Positions 50,577 to 61,046 of a DNA stretch of 64,000 nt are shown piece by piece. The notes under the pieces were generated by a model. It did no database searches and was not told the origin of the DNA. It saw only the letters and a program-made list of their open reading frames with translations. A program made the position numbers and the translations under genes. Within the stretch, counting starts at the first letter, position 1. Every line of letters begins with the position of its first letter. Source of the stretch: Jatrophihabitans endophyticus (lineage in GTDB: Bacteria; Actinomycetota; Actinomycetes; Mycobacteriales; Jatrophihabitantaceae); assembly GCF_900129455.1 (NCBI RefSeq), contig NZ_FQVU01000006.1:124001-188000 (forward strand), given 5' to 3'.

Positions 50577-52106
50577 TTGCCCAGCTCCACCAGGCGCGGC
50601 GCTGCCGCGCGCCGTCCGCACGCCGCCGACCGTCCCGCCACCGAATCGTCCGGCTCGCCGCAGCGGGCCCCGCAGCAGCGCGGCCCGCAGCAGCGGCGGC
50701 GCGGCCAGCAGGGTCGGCGCGGCTCGCGCGGCCCGGCGGCCGCCCCCGCCCGGTCGGGCTGGGACGCGCTCGACATCCGCGTCGCGCCCACGGAGAACCT
50801 GCCGACCTTCGCCGACCTCGGTCTGCCGCGCCCGCTCGTCCGGGCGCTGGAGCGGGCCGGGATCGCCGCGCCGTTCCCCATCCAGGCCGCCACCATCCCC
50901 GACGCCCTCGCCGGCCGGGACGTCCTCGGCCGCGCCGCCACCGGCTCGGGCAAGACGCTCGGCTTCGGGCTGCCCCTGCTCGCCCGGCTCGCCGGCCAGC
51001 CTGCGGCGCCGCGCCGCCCGCGCGGCCTGGTGCTCGTCCCGACCCGCGAGCTCGCCATGCAGGTGGCCGACGCGCTCACCCCGCTGGCGTCCTCGCTCGG
51101 CACCTCGGTGCGCCTCGTCGCGGGCGGCCTGCCGATCGGCAAGCAGATCGCGTCGCTGGAACGCGGCGTCGACGTCCTCGTCGCCACCCCGGGTCGGCTC
51201 GAGGACCTCATCGAACGCCGCGCCTGCGACCTCGCCGACGTCGAGATCTGCGTGCTGGACGAGGCCGACCACATGGCCGACCTCGGCTTCCTGCCCGTCG
51301 TGCGACGGCTGCTCGACCAGACCGCGGCCGGCGGCCAGCGGCTGCTGTTCTCGGCCACGCTCGACGGCGACGTCGCGCTGCTCGTCGACAGGTACCTGAG
51401 CGACCCGGCGGCCCACGCCGTCCGACCGGCCGAGACCTCCGTCGACACGATGACGCACCACGTGTTCCGGGTGGCCCACGAGGCCAAGTTCGAGGTCGCC
51501 GCGGAGATCCTCGGCCGCGAGGGCCGCACGATCGGCTTCGTGCGGACGAAGCACGGCGCCGACCGCATGGCGCGCAACCTCGGCCGCATCGGCGTCGCCG
51601 CGGGCGTGCTGCACGGCGGCCGCACCCAGGCGCAGCGGACGAAGGCACTCGACGCGTTCAAGGACGGCTCGGTGCCGGTGCTCATCGCCACCGACGTCGC
51701 CGCCCGCGGCATCCACGTCGACGACGTCTCGCTCGTGCTGCACGTCGACCCGCCGAACGACCACAAGGACTACCTGCACCGCTCGGGTCGCACGGCACGC
51801 GCCGGCGAGAGCGGCACCGTCGTGCTGCTCGCCACCCCGGAGGTCGAGCGGGACGTCCGCGGGCTCTTCACCGCGGCGGGGCTACGACCCGAGCAGCGCG
51901 ACGTCGCCGCCAACGACCCGGTCGTCGCCGACCTCACCGGTGCCCGGGCGCCCAGCGGCGTCTCGGTGCTGCCGCCCAAGCAGCCACGTCCGGCCAAGGC
52001 GTCGAACCAGTCGAAGCAGGCGTCGAACCGGCCCCGGCGGCCGGGACGTCCGCAGCAGCAGACGGGCGGCGAACGTCGTCCGCGGCGCGAGCGCCGGCCC
52101 CACTGA
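50577..52106 (+). CDS. DEAD-box ATP-dependent RNA helicase
   Basis: The protein has 509 residues. A disordered Arg/Gln/Pro-rich N-terminus (~60 residues, containing [20 protein letters not shown]) precedes the Q motif and helicase core: Walker [23 protein letters not shown] in [14 protein letters not shown], then ARGIHVDDV and [11 protein letters not shown] basic tail ([20 protein letters not shown]) helps RNA binding. It unwinds RNA in ribosome assembly or cold adaptation. The start is TTG at 50577, with GAAGGA 6 nt upstream; longer frames lack a site. It lies just before typA in the same direction. Confidence 0.93.
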   Translation: MPSSTRRGAAARRPHAADRPATESSGSPQRAPQQRGPQQRRRGQQGRRGSRGPAAAPARSGWDALDIRVAPTENLPTFADLGLPRPLVRALERAGIAAPFPIQAATIPDALAGRDVLGRAATGSGKTLGFGLPLLARLAGQPAAPRRPRGLVLVPTRELAMQVADALTPLASSLGTSVRLVAGGLPIGKQIASLERGVDVLVATPGRLEDLIERRACDLADVEICVLDEADHMADLGFLPVVRRLLDQTAAGGQRLLFSATLDGDVALLVDRYLSDPAAHAVRPAETSVDTMTHHVFRVAHEAKFEVAAEILGREGRTIGFVRTKHGADRMARNLGRIGVAAGVLHGGRTQAQRTKALDAFKDGSVPVLIATDVAARGIHVDDVSLVLHVDPPNDHKDYLHRSGRTARAGESGTVVLLATPEVERDVRGLFTAAGLRPEQRDVAANDPVVADLTGARAPSGVSVLPPKQPRPAKASNQSKQASNRPRRPGRPQQQTGGERRPRRERRPH

Positions 52107-52126
52107 GACACGGGAGGATCACCGTC

Positions 52127-53995
<1,869 letters not shown>

Positions 53996-54000
53996 TCGCC

Positions 54001-54056
54001 TTCCTCGGCGAGTTGGTTGATCAACAGGCCTGTCGATCAACCAACTCGCCGAGGAA
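54001..54056. terminator. Perfect 22-bp inverted repeat with inner palindrome
   Basis: Arms 54001-54022 and 54035-54056 are perfectly complementary over 22 bp. The 12-base loop contains ACAGGCCTGT, itself palindromic. It begins 6 bp after the typA stop and ends 9 bp before the next -10. Terminator for typA, but the length and nested palindrome are unusual. Confidence 0.8.
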
Positions 54057-54064
54057 GCGGGGGT

Positions 54065-54070
54065 TAGGGT
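54065..54070 (+). promoter_or_regulatory. -10 hexamer of the aminotransferase/amidase operon
   Basis: TAGGGT lies 7 nt before the GTG at 54078 without a Shine-Dalgarno. Probable leaderless mRNA. Confidence 0.6.
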
Positions 54071-54077
54071 CGGGCTC

Positions 54078-55226
54078 GTGAGTGACGAGCGGCTCGTCGA
54101 GCGGATGCGCGGGTTCGGGACGACGATCTTCGCCGAGATGTCGGCGCGGGCGGTGGCCACCGGCAGCGTCAACCTCGGGCAGGGCTTCCCCGACACCGAC
54201 GGCCCGGCCGAACTGCTCGACGCCGCGGTCGAGGCGATCCGCGGCGGCCACAACCAGTACCCGCCTGGCCCCGGCGTGCCGGCGCTCCGGCACGCGATAG
54301 CCGAGCACCAGCGCCGCAACTACGGCCTCGACCACGACCCGGACGCCGAGGTGCTCGTGACCGCCGGCGCCACGGAGGCGATCGCCGCGGCCGTGACGGC
54401 CCTGGCCGGCCCCGGCGACGAGGTCGTGCTCTTCGAGCCGTACTACGACTCCTACGCCGCCTGCGTCGCCCTCGGCGGCGCGACGCGCCGCACGGTCACC
54501 GTCGAGCGCGACGGCGCCGGCTGGGGTTTCGACCCCGCCGCCCTGGCGTCGGCGGTGACCCCCCGGACGAAGGCGATCGTCCTCAACACGCCGCACAACC
54601 CGACCGGCACGGTGTTCGGGCCCGCCGAGCTGGCCGAGATCGCGCGGGTGGCCGTCGAGCACGACCTGGTCGTCGTCTCCGACGAGGTGTACGAGCACCT
54701 GACGTTCGACGGCCGGGCGCACGTCCCCATCGCCACGCTGCCGGGCATGCGGAAGCGCACCATCACCGTCAGCAGCGCCGGGAAGACCTTCGGCGTCACC
54801 GGCTGGAAGATCGGCTGGGTGTGCGCCCCGCCCGACCTCGTCGCGGCGGTGCGCACGGTGAAGCAGTTCCTGACCTTCGTCAACGGTGCGCCCTTCCAGC
54901 CCGCGGTGGCGCAGGTGCTCGACCGCGCCGAGACGCTGGCGCCGGCCGCGGCGCTGCAGGCCCAGCGCGACCTGCTCTGCGACGGGCTCGACCGGCTCGG
55001 CCTGGACGTCGCCCGCCCGCAGGCGACGTACTTCGCCACCGTCGACGTCGGCACCGACGCCGTCGCCTGGTGTCGCGAGCTGCCCGACCGCGCCGGGGTC
55101 GTGGCGATCCCCAGCAGCGTCTTCTACGACACCGACGCCGGGGACCACTACGTCCGCCTGGCGTTCTGCAAGCAGCCGCACGTGCTCGACGACGCGCTGG
55201 CGCGACTGGAGAAGGTGCTCGGATGA
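54078..55226 (+). CDS. Class I/II aminotransferase (glutamine transaminase K / kynurenine aminotransferase-like)
   Basis: The protein has 382 residues with a PLP fold-type I. NLGQGFPDTDGP, YPPGPGVPALRHAIAEH, TAGATEAIAAA, LNTPHNPTG, VVSDEVYEHLTFDG, and the PLP lysine in VSSAGKTFGVTGWKIGW. These match the KAT/GTK group, also annotated DapC in mycobacteria. The downstream partner is a nitrilase-family amidase, the exact pair of the glutamine transaminase-omega-amidase route: the aminotransferase makes alpha-ketoglutaramate (or ketosuccinamate), which the amidase hydrolyses. That role, in methionine salvage or repair, is inferred. GTG start; 4-bp overlap with the next gene. Confidence 0.9.
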   Translation: MSDERLVERMRGFGTTIFAEMSARAVATGSVNLGQGFPDTDGPAELLDAAVEAIRGGHNQYPPGPGVPALRHAIAEHQRRNYGLDHDPDAEVLVTAGATEAIAAAVTALAGPGDEVVLFEPYYDSYAACVALGGATRRTVTVERDGAGWGFDPAALASAVTPRTKAIVLNTPHNPTGTVFGPAELAEIARVAVEHDLVVVSDEVYEHLTFDGRAHVPIATLPGMRKRTITVSSAGKTFGVTGWKIGWVCAPPDLVAAVRTVKQFLTFVNGAPFQPAVAQVLDRAETLAPAAALQAQRDLLCDGLDRLGLDVARPQATYFATVDVGTDAVAWCRELPDRAGVVAIPSSVFYDTDAGDHYVRLAFCKQPHVLDDALARLEKVLG

Positions 55227-55978
55227 GGGTTGCCGCGGTCCAGCACGACATCGAGTGGGAGTCCGCGACGCAGACGCGCGACCGCGTGCGCCCCATGATC
55301 GCGCAGGCCGTCGCCGGGGGTGCGCGCCTCGTGGCGCTGCCCGAGATGTTCGCGACGGGGTTCTCGATGCGCCCCGAGCGCATCGCCGAGGACGAGGGCG
55401 GCCCGAGCGAGCGGTTCCTGTGCGAGCAGGCCCGCGAGCACGACGCCTACCTGCTCGCCTCGATCGCCCAGCGGGGAGCGGACGGCGGCTACCGCAACAA
55501 CGCCGTGCTCGCCCGTCCCGACGGCACGGTGCACCGCTACGCCAAGATCCACCCGTTCTCCTACGCCGGCGAGCACGAGAAGTACACCGCCGGGACGGAG
55601 CACCTGACGCTCGACGTCGACGGCCTGCGGGTCAGTCTGTTCGTCTGCTACGACCTGCGCTTCGCCGACGAGTTCTGGGCGCTCGCCCGGGACACGGACC
55701 TGTACGTCGTCGTCGCCAACTGGCCGGCGCCGCGGCACGAGCACTGGCGGCTGCTGCTGCGCGCCCGCGCGGTCGAGAACCAGGCCTACGTGCTCGGCGT
55801 GAACCGGGTGGGCGCCGCGAAGGACCTCGGCCACGACGGCGGGTCGGCGCTGATCGACCCCCTCGGGCGGGTGGTCGTCGAGGCCGGTGCGGAGCCGGTC
55901 GTCGTCGCCGGGGACGTCGCCGCGGCCACCGTCGCGGAGATCCGGGCGAACTTCCCATTCCTCGCAGATCGCCGTTGA
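55223..55978 (+). CDS. Carbon-nitrogen hydrolase, omega-amidase-like
   Basis: The protein has 251 residues. Nitrilase-superfamily triad: Glu in VALPEMFATGFSM, Lys in RYAKIHPFSYAGE, Cys in VCYDLRFADEFWAL. The FSMRPERIAE turn and ENQAYVLGVNRVG segment match the YafV/Nit2 omega-amidase branch. It would hydrolyse alpha-ketoglutaramate or related omega-amides to the keto acid and ammonia. The ATG at 55223 overlaps the aminotransferase stop by 4 bp, so the pair is made together. Confidence 0.9.
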   Translation: MRVAAVQHDIEWESATQTRDRVRPMIAQAVAGGARLVALPEMFATGFSMRPERIAEDEGGPSERFLCEQAREHDAYLLASIAQRGADGGYRNNAVLARPDGTVHRYAKIHPFSYAGEHEKYTAGTEHLTLDVDGLRVSLFVCYDLRFADEFWALARDTDLYVVVANWPAPRHEHWRLLLRARAVENQAYVLGVNRVGAAKDLGHDGGSALIDPLGRVVVEAGAEPVVVAGDVAAATVAEIRANFPFLADRR

Positions 55979-56137
55979 CCGGTGCACGCCCGGCCTCTCG
56001 CCGCGTATCAACTTTTGGTCACGATCGCGAAGGCGCCGCCCCGGGGGGTTGCGAGGGCGGCTCGTCTCGGGCTTGCATTCGTCGTTGGCCGCAGGACAGA
56101 TCGTCCGCGCGCCGGGAAAACAGGAGGTCACTCACAA

Positions 56138-57886
56138 GTGAGAGCCCACGGAACAAAGGCGCTCGTCGCCTCTCTCGCCTTGGTGGCGCTCGGCGCGGCC
56201 GCGTGCGGCAGCGGCGACAGCGGTAGCGACAGCGACAAGGGCGGCAAGGGCGGCGGCACCAAGGGCACCGGCGCCTTCGCGTCGTGCTCCAGCACGCCGA
56301 ACAGCTGCAACAGCGGCAAGGCCAAGGCCGGCGGCACCTTCACGTACACCATCGAGAAGGAGGTCACCGGCTGGAACGTCAACAGCTCGAACACGAACAC
56401 GTTCGACATCGTCGAGGTCATCGGTGGCATCAGCCCCGGCGTGTTCACGGCGAACCCCGACTTCAAGCCGGCGCTGAACAAGGACCTCATGGTGTCGGCG
56501 ACGCAGGCCGTCTCCGGCGGCGTCCAGACGCTGACCTACAAGATCAACCCCAAGGCCGTCTGGAACGACGGTGTCCCGGTCAACGCCGACGACTTCCAGT
56601 ACTACTGGAAGACCTCGAACACCAAGGACTGCACCAAGTGCGCCCCCGCGAGCACGGGTGGCTACGACCTCATCGACACGATCACGCCGCAGGACAACGG
56701 CAAGACCGTCGTCGTCAAGATGCAGAAGCCGTACGCCGACTGGCAGAGCATGTTCGGCAACCTGTACCCGGCGCACCTCGCGGCCAAGCACGGTGACATC
56801 AAGACCGCGGCCGGCCTCGCGTCGTCGTTCGAGTGGTTCGACAAGACCGTGCCCACGTGGTCGGCCGGTCCGTACGTGATCTCCGCGGCCAAGCCCGACA
56901 CGTCCGTCACCGAGGTGCCGAACCCCAAGTGGTACGGCACCGAGAAGCCGTCGCTGTCGAAGCTGATCTTCCGGATCATCACCGACCAGAACCAGGAGGT
57001 CCCCGCCCTCGAGAACAACGAGGTGCAGGCGATCTACCCGCAGCCGAACGCCGACATCGTCAAGCAGACGGGCGACATCCAGGACGCGCAGTACTTCCTG
57101 GGCAAGGGCCTGAACTGGGAGCACCTGGACTTCAACACCGTCAACCCGGTGCTCAAGGACGTCAAGCTGCGCACGGCCATCTTCACGGCCATCAGCCAGA
57201 AGGACATCATCACCCGCACCATCGGCCAGTTCGTCCCGGGCGCGAGCCCCATGGGCAACCACATGTTCGTCCCCGGCCAGGTGGGCTACAAGGACAACAC
57301 CACCTCGACCAAGCAGGGCTCCGGTGACGTCGACGCCGCCAAGAAGATCCTGCAGGACGCCGGCTACACCGGCGTCGGCTCGACGCTGAAGAACAAGTCG
57401 GGTCAGGCCGTCAACATCCGCTGCACCTTCACGACCGGCAACACGCTGCGCCAGCAGACCTGCCAGATCGTGCAGACGCAGCTCAAGAAGCTCGGCGTGA
57501 AGGTCACCTTGGACCCGACCGACGACCTCGGCGGCACGCTGGACAAGGGCGACTTCGACCTCATCCTGTTCGCCTGGGTCAGCACGCCGTACGTGGCCAG
57601 TGGTGCCCAGCAGATCTGGACGATCAAGGGCGGCGCCGACTACGGCAAGAACAACGACCCGGCGATGGAGGCCAAGATCACCCAGGCCTCGCAGGCGACC
57701 AGCACCGCGACGCGGAACCAGCTGCTCGACCAGGCCGACGTCATGCTGACGAAGGACGCGTACGTGCTCCCGCTGTTCCAGAAGCCGACGTTCCTCGCGA
57801 CGAAGTCGACCATCGTCAACGTGCGCGACAACGCCACCAGCGTGGGACCGCCGTACAACGTGCAGCAGTGGGGCGTGAAGTCCTGA
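56138..57886 (+). CDS. Peptide/oligopeptide ABC transporter substrate-binding lipoprotein
   Basis: The protein has 582 residues. The signal ends in a lipobox at GAAAC, with the lipid-carrying Cys at position 23, followed by a Gly/Ser/Asp/Lys linker. The mature part is family-5 (OppA/DppA): FTYTIEKEVTGWNVNSSNTN, VWNDGVPVNADDFQYYWKTS, KPYADWQSMFGNLYPAHLAA, DVKLRTAIFTAISQKDIITR, and QLKKLGVKVTLDPTDDLGG. It binds peptides outside the cell and hands them to OppB/C. The start is GTG at 56138, with AGGAGG 10-11 nt upstream. The M. tuberculosis homologue in this neighbourhood is LpqW (from memory), which stands without a permease operon; here a full operon follows. Confidence 0.93.
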   Translation: MRAHGTKALVASLALVALGAAACGSGDSGSDSDKGGKGGGTKGTGAFASCSSTPNSCNSGKAKAGGTFTYTIEKEVTGWNVNSSNTNTFDIVEVIGGISPGVFTANPDFKPALNKDLMVSATQAVSGGVQTLTYKINPKAVWNDGVPVNADDFQYYWKTSNTKDCTKCAPASTGGYDLIDTITPQDNGKTVVVKMQKPYADWQSMFGNLYPAHLAAKHGDIKTAAGLASSFEWFDKTVPTWSAGPYVISAAKPDTSVTEVPNPKWYGTEKPSLSKLIFRIITDQNQEVPALENNEVQAIYPQPNADIVKQTGDIQDAQYFLGKGLNWEHLDFNTVNPVLKDVKLRTAIFTAISQKDIITRTIGQFVPGASPMGNHMFVPGQVGYKDNTTSTKQGSGDVDAAKKILQDAGYTGVGSTLKNKSGQAVNIRCTFTTGNTLRQQTCQIVQTQLKKLGVKVTLDPTDDLGGTLDKGDFDLILFAWVSTPYVASGAQQIWTIKGGADYGKNNDPAMEAKITQASQATSTATRNQLLDQADVMLTKDAYVLPLFQKPTFLATKSTIVNVRDNATSVGPPYNVQQWGVKS

Positions 57887-57893
57887 TCGCGAC

Positions 57894-57930
57894 GGTCCGG
57901 GCGTAGCGTTACCCGCGTTACGTCCGGACC
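57894..57930 (+). terminator. Stem-loop after the substrate-binding gene
   Basis: GGTCCGGGCGTAGCG pairs with CGTTACGTCCGGACC, with two G-U pairs, around TTACCCG. It probably attenuates transcription so that the binding protein is made in excess of the membrane parts. Confidence 0.6.
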
Positions 57931-57963
57931 GACTGCAAGGCATCAGCCCCTAACCCTCGCGGC

Positions 57964-57993
57964 GTCCCCGGGCCGTCACCTCGGCCCGGGGAC
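57964..57993 (+). terminator. Second stem-loop ahead of the first permease gene
   Basis: GTCCCCGGGCCG and CGGCCCGGGGAC form a perfect 12-bp stem around TCACCT. With the hairpin at 57894-57930 it makes two tandem structures in a 136-bp gap. Confidence 0.65.
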
Positions 57994-58022
57994 TCCGTTG
58001 CCAGACTGGGAGTCCCACGCCC

Positions 58023-59009
58023 GTGCTCGTCTTCGTGATCCGAAGAGTGCTGATCTCGATCCCGGTGCTGATCGCATCGACGATCCTCACGTTCGTCCTG
58101 GTCAAGATCTCGGGCGATCCGCTGCAGTACCTGAAGCTGCGCAACCCGCGCCCGCCGCAGTCGCAGATCGACGGCGAGGCGCACCGGCTCTACCTCGACC
58201 GGTCCTGGCCCGAGCAGTACTGGCACTGGATCTCGAACCTGGTCTTCCACGGCAACTTCGGCGAGCAGGTCCGCGGCACCGAGAACATCCGCACGCTGGT
58301 CTTCTCGGCGCTGTGGGTGACGCTGCGGCTCGTCATCGTCGCCGTGATCATCGCGCTCATCCTCGCCGTCATCACCGGTGTGCTCAGCGCGGTCAAGCAG
58401 TACAGCATCCTGGACTACTCGGTCACCACGATCGGCTTCCTCTTCCTCTCGATGCCCACGGTGTTCTTCGCCGCGCTCCTCAAGCAGGGCGGCATCAACG
58501 TCAACCGCTCGACGGGATCGACCTTCTTCCAGACGATCGGCGAGCGCTCGATCCCCATCACCGACGACTCGGTCTGGGGCTCGTTCAAGGACATCGTCAG
58601 CCACGCGATACTCCCCGTCGTCGTGCTCGGGCTCGTGAGCTACGCGGCGTGGAGCCGGTTCACCCGCGCGTCGATGCTCGAGGTGCTCAACAGCGACTAC
58701 GTGCGGCTGGCCCGCTCGAAGGGCCTGTCACCACGGCGGGTGCTCGTCCGGCATGCGTTGCGCACGGCGCTCGTCCCCCTCACCACCGTGACGGCGCTCG
58801 ACATCGCCGCCCTGCTCGGCGGCGCGATCGTGACCGAGCGGGTCTTCCAGTGGAACGGCATGGGCAACCTGTTCCTGCGGGCCCTGCAGGGAACGGACTT
58901 CAACGTCATGCTGGCGTGGCTCCTGGTCAGCGCGGTCATCGTCATCCTGTTCAACCTCATCGCCGACCTGCTCTACGGCGTGCTCGACCCGAGGATCCGC
59001 AATGCCTGA
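58023..59009 (+). CDS. Peptide ABC transporter permease, OppB/DppB-like
   Basis: The protein has 328 residues and six membrane segments. The N-terminal VFVIRRVLISIPVLIASTIL helix followed by TFVLVKISGDPL is typical, and the EAA loop reads RLARSKGLSPRRVLVRHALR. It pairs with the following OppC to form the channel. The start is GTG at 58023 after the second stem-loop. Its 3' end overlaps oppC by 8 bp. Confidence 0.94.
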   Translation: MLVFVIRRVLISIPVLIASTILTFVLVKISGDPLQYLKLRNPRPPQSQIDGEAHRLYLDRSWPEQYWHWISNLVFHGNFGEQVRGTENIRTLVFSALWVTLRLVIVAVIIALILAVITGVLSAVKQYSILDYSVTTIGFLFLSMPTVFFAALLKQGGINVNRSTGSTFFQTIGERSIPITDDSVWGSFKDIVSHAILPVVVLGLVSYAAWSRFTRASMLEVLNSDYVRLARSKGLSPRRVLVRHALRTALVPLTTVTALDIAALLGGAIVTERVFQWNGMGNLFLRALQGTDFNVMLAWLLVSAVIVILFNLIADLLYGVLDPRIRNA

Positions 59010-59961
59010 CGCCGGCACGTCCCGCCCGCTGCTCGACGACGCGACCGACACCACGGCCGACGCGCCCGAGGTCCGCCGCGGCCATCGCGCCGACCGTGAG
59101 TTCGGCGCCAAGGAACGCACGCAATGGCAGATCGCCTTCCAGCGCTTCCGGCGGCACCGGGTCGCGATGATCAGCGTGGTCGTCTTCGTGCTGCTGCTGC
59201 TGTTCGCCTTCGTCGGCCCGCTGCTGTGGAAGTACGGCACCGACGAGCTGACCATCGACCTCTCGACACCGCCGGACGGCGCCCACCCCTTCGGCACCGA
59301 CAACCTGGGCATCGACCAGCTCGCCGTGGTCATGCGCGGCACCGGTCAGTCGATCAAGATCGCGCTGATGATCGGCCTGCTCGGCACGGCCGTCGGCGCG
59401 ATCTGGGGTGTCGTGTCCGGCTACTACGGCGGCCTGACCGACTCGGCGCTGATGCGCTTCGCCGACCTGCTGCTGACCATCCCGGGCCTCGCCCTCGCCG
59501 CCGCTCTGGGGCACAACTTCGGCGGCTCGTGGTGGATCATCGGCCTCGTCCTCGCCGGCACGGCCACGCCCTACGTCGCCCGTGTCACCCGCGGCACGGT
59601 GCTGACCCTGCGCGAGCGCGAGTTCATCGAGGCGGCGCGAGCCCTGGGGGCGAGCAGCAGCCGCATCATGCTGCGCCACCTGCTGCCCAACGCGTTCCCG
59701 GTGCTGCTGGTCAACGCCACCCTGCTGATCGCGACCGGCATCCTGGCCGAGACCGCGCTGTCGTTCGTGGGCTTCGGCATCAGGCCGCCCGACACGTCGC
59801 TCGGCCTGCTCGTCTACGGCGGCGTCGGGGCCATCGACACCCGGCCGTGGCTGTTCTACATCCCCGGTGTGTTCATCATCCTCATCGTGCTGAGCGTCAA
59901 CTTCATCGGCGACGGCCTGCGTGACGCGCTCGATCCGCGCCAGACGAGGGAGCGCCGATGA
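59002..59961 (+). CDS. Peptide ABC transporter permease, OppC/DppC-like
   Basis: The protein has 319 residues. A charged cytoplasmic N-terminus (~50 residues) precedes six membrane segments; AHPFGTDNLGIDQLAVVMRG is the conserved loop after helix 1, and the EAA loop is IEAARALGASSSRIMLRHLL. Second half of the channel. The ATG at 59002 overlaps the oppB end by 8 bp. Confidence 0.95.
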   Translation: MPDAGTSRPLLDDATDTTADAPEVRRGHRADREFGAKERTQWQIAFQRFRRHRVAMISVVVFVLLLLFAFVGPLLWKYGTDELTIDLSTPPDGAHPFGTDNLGIDQLAVVMRGTGQSIKIALMIGLLGTAVGAIWGVVSGYYGGLTDSALMRFADLLLTIPGLALAAALGHNFGGSWWIIGLVLAGTATPYVARVTRGTVLTLREREFIEAARALGASSSRIMLRHLLPNAFPVLLVNATLLIATGILAETALSFVGFGIRPPDTSLGLLVYGGVGAIDTRPWLFYIPGVFIILIVLSVNFIGDGLRDALDPRQTRERR

Positions 59962-61046
59962 CCACGGACGCGAACGCCGGCACGGTGGGCCTGGAGAAGG
60001 CCGCGCCCGGCGAGGAGATCCTGACCGTCGAGAACCTCACCGTCTCGTTCCCGAGCGACGACGGGCTGGTGGAGGCCGTGCGCTCGGTGAGCTACAGCGT
60101 GCGCTCCGGCGAGGCGCTGGGGATCGTCGGCGAGTCCGGCTCGGGCAAGTCGGTGAGCTCGCTCGCGGTGATGGGGCTGCTGCCCAACACCGCCCGCATC
60201 TCCGGGTCGGTGCGCTTCCGCGGTCAGGAGCTCATCGGCCTGGGCGAGCGCGGCTACGCGTCCCTGCGCGGCAACAAGATCGCGATGATCTTCCAGGACC
60301 CGCTCACCTCGCTGAACCCGGTGTACTCGGTCGGCTACCAGATCGCCGAGGCCGTCCGGGCGCACAACGACGTCTCCAAGGACGCCGCGATCGACCGTGC
60401 GATCGAGCTGCTGGGCGTGGTCGGCATCCCGTTCCCGGAGCAGCGCGTCAAGGCCTACCCGCACGAGCTGTCCGGCGGTATGCGGCAGCGCATCGTCATC
60501 GCGATCGCCATGGCCAACAACCCGGACCTCATCATCGCCGACGAGCCGACCACGGCGCTCGACGTCACGGTGCAGGCGCAGGTGCTCGAGGCCCTCGAGG
60601 CCGCCCGGGCCGAGACGGGCGCCGCGCTCGTCATGATCACGCACGATCTCGGCGTCATCGCCGGTCACGCCGAACGGATCGGCGTCATGTACGCCGGCAA
60701 GCTGGTCGAGACCGGCACCACCGAGGACGTCTTCTACCGGCCGCGGATGCCGTACACGCTGGGTCTGCTCGGCAGCCTGCCCCGGCTCGACCAGGAGCAG
60801 CGGCAGCGGTTGACCCCGATCAAGGGCTCGCCGCCCTCGCTGCTCAACCTGCCGCCGGGCTGCCCGTTCACCCCGCGCTGCCCGATGGCCGAGGACGTCT
60901 GCGAGCACGAGGAGCCCGAGCTGCTGCCGGCCAGCGGATCCAACCACTTCTCGGCCTGCCACTTCCGGGACCGACTGCAGGCGGCCGAACCCGCGGACAT
61001 CTTCGCGGCGGACACCGAGGTCGGCGAACAGGAGGCCACCCGATGA
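59958..61046 (+). CDS. Peptide ABC transporter ATP-binding protein, OppD/DppD-like
   Basis: The protein has 362 residues. Walker A GESGSGKSVSSLAVMGL, Q-loop MIFQDPLTSLNP, signature LSGGMRQRI, Walker B LIIADEPTTALDVT, switch His in MITHDLGVIAGHA. The C-terminal oligopeptide extension carries four Cys in CPFTPRCPMAEDVC and ACHF, seen in this family as a metal or Fe-S-like site. 4-bp overlaps on both sides. Confidence 0.96.
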   Translation: MTTDANAGTVGLEKAAPGEEILTVENLTVSFPSDDGLVEAVRSVSYSVRSGEALGIVGESGSGKSVSSLAVMGLLPNTARISGSVRFRGQELIGLGERGYASLRGNKIAMIFQDPLTSLNPVYSVGYQIAEAVRAHNDVSKDAAIDRAIELLGVVGIPFPEQRVKAYPHELSGGMRQRIVIAIAMANNPDLIIADEPTTALDVTVQAQVLEALEAARAETGAALVMITHDLGVIAGHAERIGVMYAGKLVETGTTEDVFYRPRMPYTLGLLGSLPRLDQEQRQRLTPIKGSPPSLLNLPPGCPFTPRCPMAEDVCEHEEPELLPASGSNHFSACHFRDRLQAAEPADIFAADTEVGEQEATR

